This document shows positions 52,288 through 61,904 of a stretch of 64,000 nt of DNA, piece after piece. Position 1 is the stretch's first letter. Each line of letters opens with the position of its first letter. Below the pieces are notes generated by a model, which saw only the letters and a program-made list of their open reading frames with translations, was not told where the DNA came from and searched no databases. Location: positions 1 to 64,000 of the forward strand of contig CAZNMY010000023.1 in assembly GCA_964574325.1 (NCBI GenBank). The letters are read 5' to 3'. The DNA comes from CAMDPA01 sp964574325 (GTDB lineage Bacteria; Pseudomonadota; Alphaproteobacteria; Rhizobiales; Hyphomicrobiaceae). A program made the position numbers and the translations under genes.

Positions 52288-53156
52288 TGGAGCGCAACGT
52301 GGGGGAGGTCACGAACGGCGGCGAGATCGTGAGGCCGGCGGCTTTGCCGAGGGACCTGTGGCCCCGTGCGCTGTCGGCGGCGATCCTGGCTGCGGTGGCT
52401 CTCGTCGGCAACTGGGCCGGCCCCGTTCCGTTCGCGTGCCTCGTGCTCCTGGTCGCGCTCGTCATGTCCTGGGAGTGGTCGGGGATCGTGCGCGGCACCG
52501 CAATCGACGGGCTGCTGCTGGTGCAGGCGATGGTGGTCGTGGTGGCCGTCGTGCTGACGGCCTGGGGCGCGCCGCACTGGGGCGTCCTGCTCGTCGCGAT
52601 CGGCACGGTGCTGGCTTACCTGATGGCGCCGCGGGTTACGGCGCCTCTTTCTGCGCTGGGCGTGGTTTATGTCGGTTTGCCCGCGATCGCGATGGTCTGG
52701 CTGCGGGGTGGGGACGGGCTCGGAGCCGCCGCCATCTTCTTCGTCTTCGCCATCGTCTGGACGACGGATACGTTCGCCTATCTCTGCGGCCGGGCGATCG
52801 GGGGGCCGAAGTTGTGGCCTGCCATGTCTCCGCGGAAGACTTGGGCGGGTACACTGGGTGGGATCGCATTTGCGGCCGTCGCAGGCGCGATCTTCGCGAT
52901 GCAGGTTCCCGGGTCGACGCCGGTGATGCTTGCGCTCGTCGCGGTCCTGCTGTCGATCGTGGCGCAGGCCGGTGATCTCGCGGAATCGGCGTTGAAGCGT
53001 ACCTTCCAGGTCAAGAACGCCAGCGATCTGATCCCCGGGCACGGCGGCTTCATGGATCGGATGGACGGGGTCGTGACCGCGGCGTCAGTGGCGGCACTCC
53101 TGGCTGCGGTGCGTGGCGTACAGACGCCGGCGCAGTCCCTGTTGTTCTGGTCCTGA
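52287..53156 (+). CDS. cdsA: Phosphatidate cytidylyltransferase
   Basis: A 289-residue integral membrane enzyme forming CDP-diacylglycerol, with about eight transmembrane helices. The family signature is the C-terminal GDLAESALKRTFQVKNASDLIPGHGGFMDRMDG, with its Asp and Gly-rich end; SPRKTWAGTLGG precedes it. The start overlaps the uppS stop, so translation is coupled. dxr begins 13 bases after its stop. Confidence 0.95.
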   Translation: MERNVGEVTNGGEIVRPAALPRDLWPRALSAAILAAVALVGNWAGPVPFACLVLLVALVMSWEWSGIVRGTAIDGLLLVQAMVVVVAVVLTAWGAPHWGVLLVAIGTVLAYLMAPRVTAPLSALGVVYVGLPAIAMVWLRGGDGLGAAAIFFVFAIVWTTDTFAYLCGRAIGGPKLWPAMSPRKTWAGTLGGIAFAAVAGAIFAMQVPGSTPVMLALVAVLLSIVAQAGDLAESALKRTFQVKNASDLIPGHGGFMDRMDGVVTAASVAALLAAVRGVQTPAQSLLFWS

Positions 53157-53169
53157 AGGACACAACCCG

Positions 53170-54414
53170 ATGTCCGTTGGACAACTCGACCCGACCAGGA
53201 TCGTTCCAGAGGAGGTGACGACGCCGACTTCGTCGCCCGCGGCTGCCGGCGCGCGCCGTTTGACGGTGCTGGGCGCGACCGGCTCGATCGGCCAGAGCAC
53301 GCTCGATCTCGTCGGTCGCACGCCCGATGCCTTCGAGATCGTGGCGCTGACGGCCAACACCAACGCGGCTGAACTCGGCGCCCTCGCACGGCGGCACCGT
53401 GCTCGCCTCGCCGTGATTGCGGATCCGTCGCGATATCAGGAGTTGAAAGCCTGTCTTGCCGGGTCCGGTATCGAGGCTGCAGCCGGTGAGGAAGCGCTGT
53501 CTGCCGCTGCCGCTTTGCCCGCGGATTGCGTCATCGCCGCCATCGTCGGGGCTGCCGGGCTGAAACCGACATTCGCTGCCGTCGCGCAAGGCCGCCGGGT
53601 CGCGCTCGCCAACAAGGAATGCCTGGTGACGGCGGGGCACGTGTTCATGTCGGCGGTTGCGGCTGCCGGCACCGAGTTGCTGCCCGTCGACAGCGAGCAT
53701 TCCGCCGCGTTCCAGGCGCTCGGCGCCTCGGATCTCGCCGATGTCGAGAGGATCACCCTGACCGCATCCGGCGGGCCGTTCCGGACATGGTCGAAGGAGC
53801 GGATCGGGGCGGCCACGCCGGAGCAGGCGCTGAACCATCCGAATTGGTCGATGGGGCCGAAAATCACGATCGATTCCGCGACCTTGATGAACAAGGGCCT
53901 GGAGCTGATCGAGGCGTTCTATCTGTTTCCCGTCGGGCTCGAGCGGCTGGACGTGGTGGTGCATCCGCAATCCATCGTCCACTGTCTCGTATCGTATCGG
54001 GACGGTTCCGTGCTGGCGCAGCTCGCCAATCCCGACATGCGCACACCGATTGCCTTGAGCCTGTCGTACCCGGCGCGGATGAGCGCGCCGACGCCGCCGC
54101 TCGATCTCGTGAAGCTGGGTTCGCTGACCTTCGAGGCTCCCGATCCCGATCGGTTTCCCGCACTCGGGCTGGCGCGGGCCGCTCTGGCGCGTGGCGGGGC
54201 AGCGCCCGCAGTCTTCAATGCGGCCAACGAGATAGCTGTGGCTGCGTTCCTCGAGCGCCGGATCGGTTTTCTTGACATTGCCACATCAGTGGCCACATCC
54301 CTCGATACAGCGGATCGCGAGTCGCTGTTCACGGCACCGGGCTCGCTCGCGGATGTCCTTGCCGTCGATGCAGAAGCCCGCGCAGTGGCACGCAATGTGA
54401 TTGGTACCGGCTGA
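53170..54414 (+). CDS. dxr: 1-deoxy-D-xylulose 5-phosphate reductoisomerase
   Basis: A 414-residue enzyme of the MEP isoprenoid pathway, converting DXP to MEP with NADPH. The NADPH-binding LGATGSIGQSTLDLV is near residues 30-45; ANKECLVTAG, the metal-binding PVDSEHSAAFQ and ASGGPFR follow, with the GPKITIDSATLMNKGLE and HPQSIVH blocks. The roughly 25 residues ahead of the Rossmann fold are extra relative to E. coli. It supplies isoprenoid precursors to uppS in the same cluster. Confidence 0.96.
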   Translation: MSVGQLDPTRIVPEEVTTPTSSPAAAGARRLTVLGATGSIGQSTLDLVGRTPDAFEIVALTANTNAAELGALARRHRARLAVIADPSRYQELKACLAGSGIEAAAGEEALSAAAALPADCVIAAIVGAAGLKPTFAAVAQGRRVALANKECLVTAGHVFMSAVAAAGTELLPVDSEHSAAFQALGASDLADVERITLTASGGPFRTWSKERIGAATPEQALNHPNWSMGPKITIDSATLMNKGLELIEAFYLFPVGLERLDVVVHPQSIVHCLVSYRDGSVLAQLANPDMRTPIALSLSYPARMSAPTPPLDLVKLGSLTFEAPDPDRFPALGLARAALARGGAAPAVFNAANEIAVAAFLERRIGFLDIATSVATSLDTADRESLFTAPGSLADVLAVDAEARAVARNVIGTG

Positions 54415-54473
54415 GTTGCCGGCTGCAACGGCAGCCGAGGCGCTACTTTCGCTGGAACAAGATAGGAACATTA

Positions 54474-55640
54474 ATGCTGACCTTGTCTGGATTGGCCGGG
54501 GGCCTGTGGGGCGCGCTGTTCGTCGCGGCCGCCTTCCTGTTCGTGTTGAGCATCGTCGTGTTCATCCACGAGCTCGGGCATTTCCTGGTTGCGCGGTGGT
54601 GCGGTGTTCGCGTCAGCGCCTTCTCGATGGGCTTCGGCCCGGAGATCTGCTCCTTCACCGATCGGCAGGGCACGCGGTGGCGGATCGCCTGGATACCGCT
54701 CGGCGGCTACGTCAAGTTCATGGATGACGAGAACGGGGCGAGCGTTCCGGACCGGGAAGCGATCGAGAGGCTTTCTCCAGAAGAGCGCGCCGGCAGTTTC
54801 CACGCCAAGCCGCTGTGGCAGCGCGCCGCAGTCGTGGCCGCCGGCCCGATCGCCAATTTTCTGCTCGCCATCTTCATTTTCACGGCCGTCTACAGCTGGT
54901 ACGGCGTTCGCGTCACCGAGCCACGGGTCGGTGAGGTGATCGCCGACAGTCCCGCGATGAAGGCCGGCTTCCGCAACGGTGACCTCATCCGCAGCATCGA
55001 CGGCTCGGCCATCGGATCGTTCAACGAACTGCTCCGGATCGTCAGCGCCAGCCCCGAGCGCCGCCTGGTGATCGGCGTCGAGCGCAGCGGCTCGCCGGTT
55101 TCGATCCCCGTGATCCCGGAACTGAAGGAATTTCCCGACGGCATCGGCGGCACGATGCGCCGCGGCATCATCGGCATCCGCCCGATGTCTGGGCCGGGCA
55201 GCATGGAAGTCCAACAGAAGTCTGTTCCAGAGGCGTTCGTCATGGGCGTCAGGGAAAGCTGGTTCGTCGTCAGCTCGACCATGCAGTATCTCGCCAAGCT
55301 GACGATGGGCAAAGAGAACGCCAATCAGCTCGGCGGCCCGGTCCGTATCGCGGAGGTCTCGGGCCAGGTGGCGAAGATCGGGCTCGAGCCGCTTCTGCAG
55401 CTCGTGGCGGTGATTTCAGTCAGCGTCGGCCTCATCAATCTGTTCCCGATTCCGTTGCTCGACGGCGGCCATCTGCTGTTCTACGGGATCGAGGCGATCC
55501 GGCGCCGGCCGATGAGCGAGCGTTCGCAGGAGATAGGGTTCCGCATCGGTCTTGCTGTCGTATTGATGTTGATGGTTTTTTCGTTCTGGAACGACCGCTT
55601 CATCATGCTGCGCTGGCTGACCGGCGGAACCATCGGTTGA
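54474..55640 (+). CDS. rseP: RseP site-2 zinc metalloprotease
   Basis: A 388-residue membrane metalloprotease that cleaves transmembrane anti-sigma factors and remnant signal peptides. The zinc motif HELGH (about residues 23-27) lies in the first helix; one PDZ domain follows (GVRVTEPRVGEVIADSPAMKAGFRNGDLIRSIDG), and LFPIPLLDGGHLLFY carries the third zinc ligand. Only one PDZ is obvious, unlike the two of E. coli RseP. It precedes bamA, consistent with envelope-stress signalling. Confidence 0.95.
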   Translation: MLTLSGLAGGLWGALFVAAAFLFVLSIVVFIHELGHFLVARWCGVRVSAFSMGFGPEICSFTDRQGTRWRIAWIPLGGYVKFMDDENGASVPDREAIERLSPEERAGSFHAKPLWQRAAVVAAGPIANFLLAIFIFTAVYSWYGVRVTEPRVGEVIADSPAMKAGFRNGDLIRSIDGSAIGSFNELLRIVSASPERRLVIGVERSGSPVSIPVIPELKEFPDGIGGTMRRGIIGIRPMSGPGSMEVQQKSVPEAFVMGVRESWFVVSSTMQYLAKLTMGKENANQLGGPVRIAEVSGQVAKIGLEPLLQLVAVISVSVGLINLFPIPLLDGGHLLFYGIEAIRRRPMSERSQEIGFRIGLAVVLMLMVFSFWNDRFIMLRWLTGGTIG

Positions 55641-55869
55641 GGCGCGCGGATCGGGGCCGGGCGATGGTGAGAATCGCGGCCCTGAAACATTCTTGCCACT
55701 TCCAATGAGGTTACCAACCCGTTAAACACGAACTGCTCGATTGGGAATCGGATGTCGTGGCGCGCGCTCGCGCCGGCTGAGATTCGCACGTAGGGACGAG
55801 TACTCTGGCTGTTGTTGCCGACAACAGCGGGAGGTTCAGGGGGATCGGCAGGCAGGGGCACATCGGCAC

Positions 55870-58251
55870 ATGCCGAAGCACAGGTCGAAATTGATGACGA
55901 GCATGCGCGCGTTGGCGCTGGGCATGCTGATGCTCGGGGGAAGCATCGGCGTGACCGGCGTAGTGATGCCCGACGTGGCCTCAGCCCAGGCGATCCGCGA
56001 TATTCGTGTGGTCGGTAATCAGCGCCTGACTGCAGAGACCGTCCGGTCGTATCTGCAGTTTTCCACCGGTGACGCCTACGATGCCGGCAAGGTCGACCGT
56101 TCGTTGAAGGCGTTGTTCGGGACGGGGCTGTTCGCCGACGTCCGCATCGATCGTGAAGCGAGTGGTGTCGTCGTCACCGTCGTCGAGAATCCCGTCGTGG
56201 CTCAGGTCGCGTTCGAGGGTAACAGCGAGCTCGACAAGGACACGCTGATGTCCGAGGTGCAGCTCAAGCCGCGCACCGTCTACACCCGATCGCGGGCGCT
56301 CGCCGACGTGCAGCGCATTCTCGATATTTATCGCCGTCGTGGTCTCTATGCCGCGTCGGTCGAGCCCAAGCTCATCGAGTTGGACCAGAACCGCGTGAAC
56401 GTCGTCTTCGAGATCAACGAAGGCAAGACGACCAAGGTGAAGAGCATCAGCTTCATCGGCAACCGCGCTTTCACCGATGGTCAGCTTCGCGACATCATTT
56501 CGACCAGCCAGGCCGGTTGGTTCGACTTCCTCAAGTCCAACACGGTGTATGATCCCGATCGGCTTTCGCTCGATCGCGAGATGCTGCGCCAGTACTACCT
56601 GAAGAACGGCTATGCCGACATGCGCGTCGTCTCTGCCAATGCAGAGCTGGAGCGGGATGGATCGGGTTTCATCATTACCTTCTCGATCGACGAGGGCGAG
56701 CTCTACAGGTTCGGCGACGTTCGGATCGAGTCGAAGCTGCCGAACTTGCGCACCGAAACGCTGCGTGGCGATACGCTGACGAAGCCGGGTGCCTATTTCA
56801 ATGCGAGCGACCTCGAGAAGACGGTCGAGCGGTTGACGCTGGTGGTGGCCGAGCAGGGCTATCCCTTCGTTCGGGTTCGCCCGGATACCGATCGTCAGCC
56901 CGACCGCCGGCTGATCCAGGTCACTTACTTCGTCGAAGAAGGCCCCCGGGTCTACATCGAGCGCATCAATATCTCCGGTAATACGCGCACCAAGGATCAC
57001 GTGATCCGTCGCGAGTTCCGCTTGGCCGAGGGTGACGCGTTCAATCCGGCCATGGTGGATCGCGCCAAGCGCCGTCTGCAGTCGCTCGGGTTCTTCAAGA
57101 CGGTCGACATCAAGCGTCGTCCGGGCTTTGCGCCCGACCGTGTCATCCTGGATGTCGATCTGGTCGAACAGCCGACGGGTGAGCTTTCGTTCGGAGCCGG
57201 CTTCTCGACCACCGAAGGCGTCATCGGCGACGTGAGCTTCACGGAACGTAACCTGTTCGGTAACGGCCAGTTCCTTCGCTTGAAGGTCGGTGGGTCGCAG
57301 ACTCGCCAGCAGGTCGACCTGAGCTTCACCGAGCCTCGGTTCCTGGATCGGAACATCGCCGCTGGTTTCGACCTGTTCTACAAGGACGTGAACCAGACCT
57401 CGACGTCGTCCTACAAGAGCAGGAAGGAAGGCGGCAGCGTCCGCATGGGCTTCCCGCTTTCGGACAATCTCTGGCTCAATACCGCCTACACGCTGTCGTA
57501 TGACGACATCTACTATGTCGACACCGAGACGGCTTCACGTGCCATCATCGACGCCAAGGGTGCAGCACTCACGTCGATGGTCGGAACGGGCCTGACCTAC
57601 GATACGCGCAATCATCCGCGCAATCCGAACCGCGGCATCTTCCTGCAGGCGGGTCCGGAATTCGCCGGCCTGGGTGGTGACGTTCAGTACGTTCGGGTCC
57701 AGGGTGAAGGCCGCGCCTACTATCCGCTCTACGACAAGGTCACGCTCATCGGCCGGGTCATCGGCGGTCACATCGAAGGCTGGGGCGGTCAGGACGTCCG
57801 CCTGCTGGATATGTTCTACAAGGGTGGCGAGACGGTTCGTGGTTTCTACCGGGCTGGTATCGGTCCGCGTGACGCCAACACCCGGGACTCGCTGGGTGGC
57901 CAGACCTACTGGGCCGCAACGGCCGAGGTTCGCTTCCCGCTGCCGTTGGTCCCCGAAGAGCTCGGAATTTCCGGTGCCGTGTTCGCCGATGCCGGCTCGG
58001 TCTATGGAGCCAGCGACCGCATAACGAAGGATGCGACGACGGTGAAGGCGGACAGCTTCGGCTTCTGCCAAAATCCGAGCCGTAACTTCGTCTGTCTCGC
58101 CGACTCCAATTCGATCCGATCCTCGGTCGGCGCCAGCATCCTGTGGCAGTCACCTGTCGGTCCGCTCCGCCTCGACTACGCTCACGTTCTCTCGAAGGAA
58201 ACCTACGACCGGACCCAGTCGATCCGGTTCGGCGCTTCGACGAACTTCTGA
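55870..58251 (+). CDS. bamA: Outer-membrane protein assembly factor BamA
   Basis: A 793-residue Omp85 protein. The signal peptide ends near residue 38 (PDVASAQA). Five POTRA domains follow (to about residue 375), seen as AIRDIRVVGNQRLTAETVRSYL, VVAQVAFEGNSELDKDTLM, TKVKSISFIGNRAFTDGQL, GELYRFGDVRIESKLP and VYIERINISGNTRTKDHVIRRE. The barrel has the VRGF motif (GETVRGFYRAG) of the substrate-engaging loop and ends in Phe. An in-frame ATG eight codons in could also start it. No skp/ompH gene follows. Confidence 0.96.
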   Translation: MPKHRSKLMTSMRALALGMLMLGGSIGVTGVVMPDVASAQAIRDIRVVGNQRLTAETVRSYLQFSTGDAYDAGKVDRSLKALFGTGLFADVRIDREASGVVVTVVENPVVAQVAFEGNSELDKDTLMSEVQLKPRTVYTRSRALADVQRILDIYRRRGLYAASVEPKLIELDQNRVNVVFEINEGKTTKVKSISFIGNRAFTDGQLRDIISTSQAGWFDFLKSNTVYDPDRLSLDREMLRQYYLKNGYADMRVVSANAELERDGSGFIITFSIDEGELYRFGDVRIESKLPNLRTETLRGDTLTKPGAYFNASDLEKTVERLTLVVAEQGYPFVRVRPDTDRQPDRRLIQVTYFVEEGPRVYIERINISGNTRTKDHVIRREFRLAEGDAFNPAMVDRAKRRLQSLGFFKTVDIKRRPGFAPDRVILDVDLVEQPTGELSFGAGFSTTEGVIGDVSFTERNLFGNGQFLRLKVGGSQTRQQVDLSFTEPRFLDRNIAAGFDLFYKDVNQTSTSSYKSRKEGGSVRMGFPLSDNLWLNTAYTLSYDDIYYVDTETASRAIIDAKGAALTSMVGTGLTYDTRNHPRNPNRGIFLQAGPEFAGLGGDVQYVRVQGEGRAYYPLYDKVTLIGRVIGGHIEGWGGQDVRLLDMFYKGGETVRGFYRAGIGPRDANTRDSLGGQTYWAATAEVRFPLPLVPEELGISGAVFADAGSVYGASDRITKDATTVKADSFGFCQNPSRNFVCLADSNSIRSSVGASILWQSPVGPLRLDYAHVLSKETYDRTQSIRFGASTNF

Positions 58252-59039
58252 CGCTTGGCCCTGGGGCGACATCGCTCCTGTGGCAAACGCCTGCGGTGGC
58301 GGTGTTCGCCCCGATCGAATGTCGCAAACGGCTCACTCGCATAGCGTGTGGGCCGTTTGCGCGTTCAGGCAGGGCCGAACAGAACGAGCCTCGATATTCG
58401 GATCGGCCTCGCGGTTCTCCTCCTCCCTTTTGGGGCCGGTGGCCCATCGGGTCGGAGGGGGCAAGCCGCACGTAAATCGGGTGACTTGAGGCTTCCCATC
58501 CCAACCGCCGATCCCTGTCTGCAAAGGATGACGAGGGAGGGCCGACGTTCGGCTCGGTTATGGTCCGGAACGCTCGTAGTGGAGGCGGGAACAGCATCGG
58601 CCGCGTGGGAGGTCGCAACGAGTTCGAGGCAGACGTTGCGATGACGAGGATGGTATCGGGTTCGTTCCGCGTGACGTTGACCACCTTTCGGCGCCAGCGC
58701 CCCGTCGTGCTTTGGCAGACGCGCTCCTTGTAGACGCTCCAATGGCAGACGCGCTTCGCAAAATCGGGCGATCTGCAAACGGTCTTAGGGGCAGAACTTT
58801 TGCTTCTGACGATGGCGTGGTTCGGATAGATGTAGCCGAAGGCTTTCGTGTGCTGGGGTATAGCGGCGCGCCGCATCGCGCTGGAAACGACAGCACGTTC
58901 GTGCCGTCTGCCGCGCTGCTTGGGCCCTCCGCATCTGCCCGCCCGGTTCAGGTGAGAACCAGCTCGCTGGATGACCGGAGCCGGCACAGACGCCATGATA
59001 GACGCCAAGACAGACGCCAACGACGGAGTTGACACGTCC
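58252..59039. other. Intergenic region between bamA and lpxD
   Basis: About 790 bases without a supported gene. A hairpin (CGCAAACGGC / GCCGTTTGCG, 58323-58332 with 58352-58361, extended by three more pairs) lies about 70 bases after the bamA stop but without a T run. Near 58713-58725 and 58743-58755 the sequence TGGCAGACGCGCT is repeated directly. An ORF at 58712-59032 lacks family similarity and turns Arg-rich. An lpxD promoter may lie here. Confidence 0.5.
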
Positions 59040-60137
59040 ATGGAGCATCCCGGGTTTTTCGAGCGGGCTGGACCCTTCACGCTCGCCGAGATCGCGAAGG
59101 TCACGGGGGCCAAGCTGCCGCCGGACGCAGATCCCCAGATGCGGCTCAGCGATGTGCGTCCCTTGTCCGACGCCGGGCCGGGACACCTGACGTTCGTCGA
59201 CAATCGAAAGTATCTCGCGCAACTGCCGGAATGCCGCGCCGGGGCCTGCCTGATCGCGCCGGCTTTCGTCGACCGGCTGCCCGTTGGCGTGCTGGCGCTC
59301 GTGACACCAGCGGTCTACCGGGGTTTCGCGCAGGCTCTGCAACTCTACTATGCCGATGCGATGCGCCCGAAGGCGGCGCGGGGTGGGGGCGTGGACGCCG
59401 TCGATCCCACGGCGCGGCTCGAGGCCGGCTGCGAGATAGAGCCGGGGGCGATCATAGGGCCGGAAGCCCATATCGGCCGGGGCACGCGGGTGGCGGCCGG
59501 TGCTGTCGTCGGGTATCGCACGATGGTCGGTCGGGACTGCTATATCGGTCCGGCAGCCAGCGTGACGCACGCTCTCCTCGGCAATCGCGTCGTCGTTCAC
59601 GCTGGTGTCCGCATCGGGCAGGACGGGTTCGGATTCGCCATGGGCGCGCGCGGTCACCTCAAGGTGCCGCAGATCGGTCGCGTCATCGTTCAGGACGACG
59701 TCGAGATCGGTGCGAACAGTTGCATCGATCGAGGGGCGCTGAACGACACCGTGATCGGTGAAGGCAGCAAGATCGATAACCTCGTTCAGATCGGGCACAA
59801 TGCCATGCTCGGGCGGAACTGCGTGATCGTCGGCCAGACCGGGATCGCGGGGTCGGCGAGGCTCGAGGATTTCGTCGTCATGGGGGGGCAATCCGGGGTC
59901 GTCGGGCACGTCACCATCGCGCAGGGCAGCCAGATCGCCGGCGGATCGCACGTGACGTCGGACACCAAGCCGGGAGCGCGACTGGTGGGTACCCCGGCTC
60001 GGCCCATCCGGGAGTGGACGCGGGAGAACCTCGCCATCCAGAGGCTGGCGAAAGGGGGAGCGGCCGGGATCGGGGCTCCCGAGGAAGGCGGGGAAACGGA
60101 GGGGAGCCCGGATCGCAGCACGGGCGGCAGCGCGTGA
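59040..60137 (+). CDS. lpxD: UDP-3-O-acylglucosamine N-acyltransferase
   Basis: A 365-residue left-handed beta-helix acyltransferase, third step of lipid A synthesis, adding an N-linked hydroxyacyl chain. Residues up to about 115 form the uridine-binding domain (RLSDVRPLSDAGPGHLTFVDNRKYLAQL). Hexapeptide repeats follow with catalytic-region GQDGFGFAMG and HNAMLGRNCVI. The C-terminal tail after about residue 335 is Gly/Glu-rich low complexity (GAPEEGGETEGSPD) and unusual. The start is the ATG closest to the domain, with GGAG 11 bases away; earlier ATG codons exist. Confidence 0.94.
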   Translation: MEHPGFFERAGPFTLAEIAKVTGAKLPPDADPQMRLSDVRPLSDAGPGHLTFVDNRKYLAQLPECRAGACLIAPAFVDRLPVGVLALVTPAVYRGFAQALQLYYADAMRPKAARGGGVDAVDPTARLEAGCEIEPGAIIGPEAHIGRGTRVAAGAVVGYRTMVGRDCYIGPAASVTHALLGNRVVVHAGVRIGQDGFGFAMGARGHLKVPQIGRVIVQDDVEIGANSCIDRGALNDTVIGEGSKIDNLVQIGHNAMLGRNCVIVGQTGIAGSARLEDFVVMGGQSGVVGHVTIAQGSQIAGGSHVTSDTKPGARLVGTPARPIREWTRENLAIQRLAKGGAAGIGAPEEGGETEGSPDRSTGGSA

Positions 60138-60444
60138 TCGGGCGGCGCTTCCCGGTGTCGGGTTCGGCCCCGGTCTCGCGGGAATCGGGCGGCGCCGTGC
60201 GTGCTTCCATCGGGGCGGCGCGTCTGGTATGCGGTCTTCCGGAAAGCATCAGAGGCGGTTGGCATTGCGTCGAGGTCATGCGCTACCTACAGAAGTAGCC
60301 TGCCCCTGATTTGGGTTTGCGGCTGTGCAGGTTCGCCGGCCCCGGGGCTCTTACGAACGTGGTGGACTTGCCGGCCCCGGTGGCGTGGTGTCGAATGTGG
60401 CGCGAGGAGCCTGGCGGGCGCGGTGTATGGGAGATCGGCCGACG
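60138..60444. other. Intergenic region between lpxD and fabZ
   Basis: About 300 bases of G-rich sequence with no supported gene. No terminator was seen, so read-through from lpxD is possible. Confidence 0.45.
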
Positions 60445-60942
60445 ATGAATGATGCAACTCCACAGAAGCTGGCGAGCGCAGACGTCGCGCGGGTGATGAA
60501 ACTCCTGCCGCACCGCTATCCGTTCCTGCTGGTCGATCGCATCGACGAGATGGACGGCGACAACAGTGCCGTGGGCCTCAAGAACGTGACGATCAACGAG
60601 CCGTTCTTTCCGGGCCATTTTCCCGATTTTCCTGTGATGCCGGGTGTTCTCATCATCGAGGGTCTCGCGCAGACGGCAGGCGCGTTGTGCGTGCACAGCC
60701 TCGGCGAGACATATACGCCGCAGGTCGTTTATTTCATGGGGATCGACAAGGCGAAATTCCGACGCCCGGTCCGCCCAGGTGATACGATCCGATATCACGT
60801 GCGCAAGATTCGCAGCCGCGGCCGTACCTGGCGGTTCTTCGGCGAGGCCAAGGTGGACGGCCTCGTCGTGGCCGAAGCCGAGGTCAGTGCGATGATCGTG
60901 GACACGCCCGAAACGCAGTCGATCTCGAGCAAGAATGTCTGA
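60445..60942 (+). CDS. fabZ: 3-hydroxyacyl-ACP dehydratase FabZ
   Basis: A 165-residue hot-dog-fold dehydratase of fatty acid synthesis, also drawing on the hydroxyacyl-ACP pool used by LpxA/LpxD. Catalytic His is in NEPFFPGHFPDFPVMPGVL and Glu in IIEGLAQTAG. LLPHRYPFLLVDRIDEM begins the fold. The ATG before NDATPQK has GGGAG about 11 bases ahead; an ATG six codons earlier is an alternative. Its end overlaps the lpxA start by eight bases. Confidence 0.96.
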   Translation: MNDATPQKLASADVARVMKLLPHRYPFLLVDRIDEMDGDNSAVGLKNVTINEPFFPGHFPDFPVMPGVLIIEGLAQTAGALCVHSLGETYTPQVVYFMGIDKAKFRRPVRPGDTIRYHVRKIRSRGRTWRFFGEAKVDGLVVAEAEVSAMIVDTPETQSISSKNV

Positions 60943-61741
60943 CACCAACATCCATCCGTCCGCCATCGTCGAGCCGGGGGCCCGTCTCGGCGAAGGTGTG
61001 CGGATCGGTCCGTTCTGCCTCGTCGGCAAAGACGTCGACCTCGGGCGGGGGTGCGAGCTCGTCAGCCACGTCGTGGTCAACGGCCTCACGACGATCGGGG
61101 CGAATACGCGGATCTTTCCTTTCGCGTCGATCGGGCATCAGCCGCAGGATCTTAAATTCAGCGGCGAGGCCTCGACGCTGTCGATCGGCGCCAACTGCAT
61201 TCTGCGTGAAGGGGTGACGATGAACCCCGGGACGCAGGGCGGGGGACTGGTGACGAAGGTCGGCGACAACTGCGCGTTTCTCGCCAACAGTCACGTCGGC
61301 CACGACTGCATCGTCGGCAACAACGTGATCTTCTCCAACAATGTGATGCTGGCAGGGCATTGCGTTGTCGGCGATTTCGCGATCCTGGGCGGTGGTGCTG
61401 CGGCGATCCAGTTCGCCCGCATCGGCGCACACGCGTTTCTCGGGGGCATGTCCGGGCTCGAGAACGACCTCATTCCCTACGGGATGGCACTGGGCAACCG
61501 GGCCTATCTGTCCGGGCTCAACATCATCGGGCTCCAGCGGCGCGGGTTCTCGCGCGAGGACATCCACAAGCTGCGCCGTGCCTATCGACTGCTGTTCGCC
61601 GAGGAAGGCACGCTGAAGGAGCGTGTGGACGACGTGGCGTCGGAATACGCCGACCACACCATCGTGCAGGAGATCGTGGCTTTCATACGCGAAGGTGGCA
61701 AGCGCTCGCTGTGCACCCCGCGCAACGCCAACGAGGTCTGA
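60935..61741 (+). CDS. lpxA: UDP-N-acetylglucosamine O-acyltransferase
   Basis: A 268-residue left-handed beta-helix enzyme, first step of lipid A synthesis. Hexapeptide repeats start at residue 6 (IHPSAIVEPGARLGEGVRIG); the catalytic His region is NSHVGHDCIVGNNVIFSNNV with GHCVVGDFA, and the C-terminal helical part has GLNIIGLQRRGFSREDIHKLRRAYRLLF. It overlaps fabZ, so the two are translationally coupled. Confidence 0.97.
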   Translation: MSDTNIHPSAIVEPGARLGEGVRIGPFCLVGKDVDLGRGCELVSHVVVNGLTTIGANTRIFPFASIGHQPQDLKFSGEASTLSIGANCILREGVTMNPGTQGGGLVTKVGDNCAFLANSHVGHDCIVGNNVIFSNNVMLAGHCVVGDFAILGGGAAAIQFARIGAHAFLGGMSGLENDLIPYGMALGNRAYLSGLNIIGLQRRGFSREDIHKLRRAYRLLFAEEGTLKERVDDVASEYADHTIVQEIVAFIREGGKRSLCTPRNANEV

Positions 61742-61904
61742 GCGCTTTGGATCGAGCCGGGACGAGGCCAGTGTGGCGTCGCGCCTCGATCGACCGGTGG
61801 GTGCGGCAAGTCTGGTGTCGTTCAAGGCGCGATGAACGCCACACTGAACCTATGCTTTATCTGGTGGCCCTCGTGTCGCGCCGAAATCGAAACTGGTCGC
61901 AGCC

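Noticed and set aside
58712..59032. 106-codon frame ahead of lpxD
   Set aside because: No similarity, ends in Arg/Gln-rich sequence and overlaps the lpxD leader.
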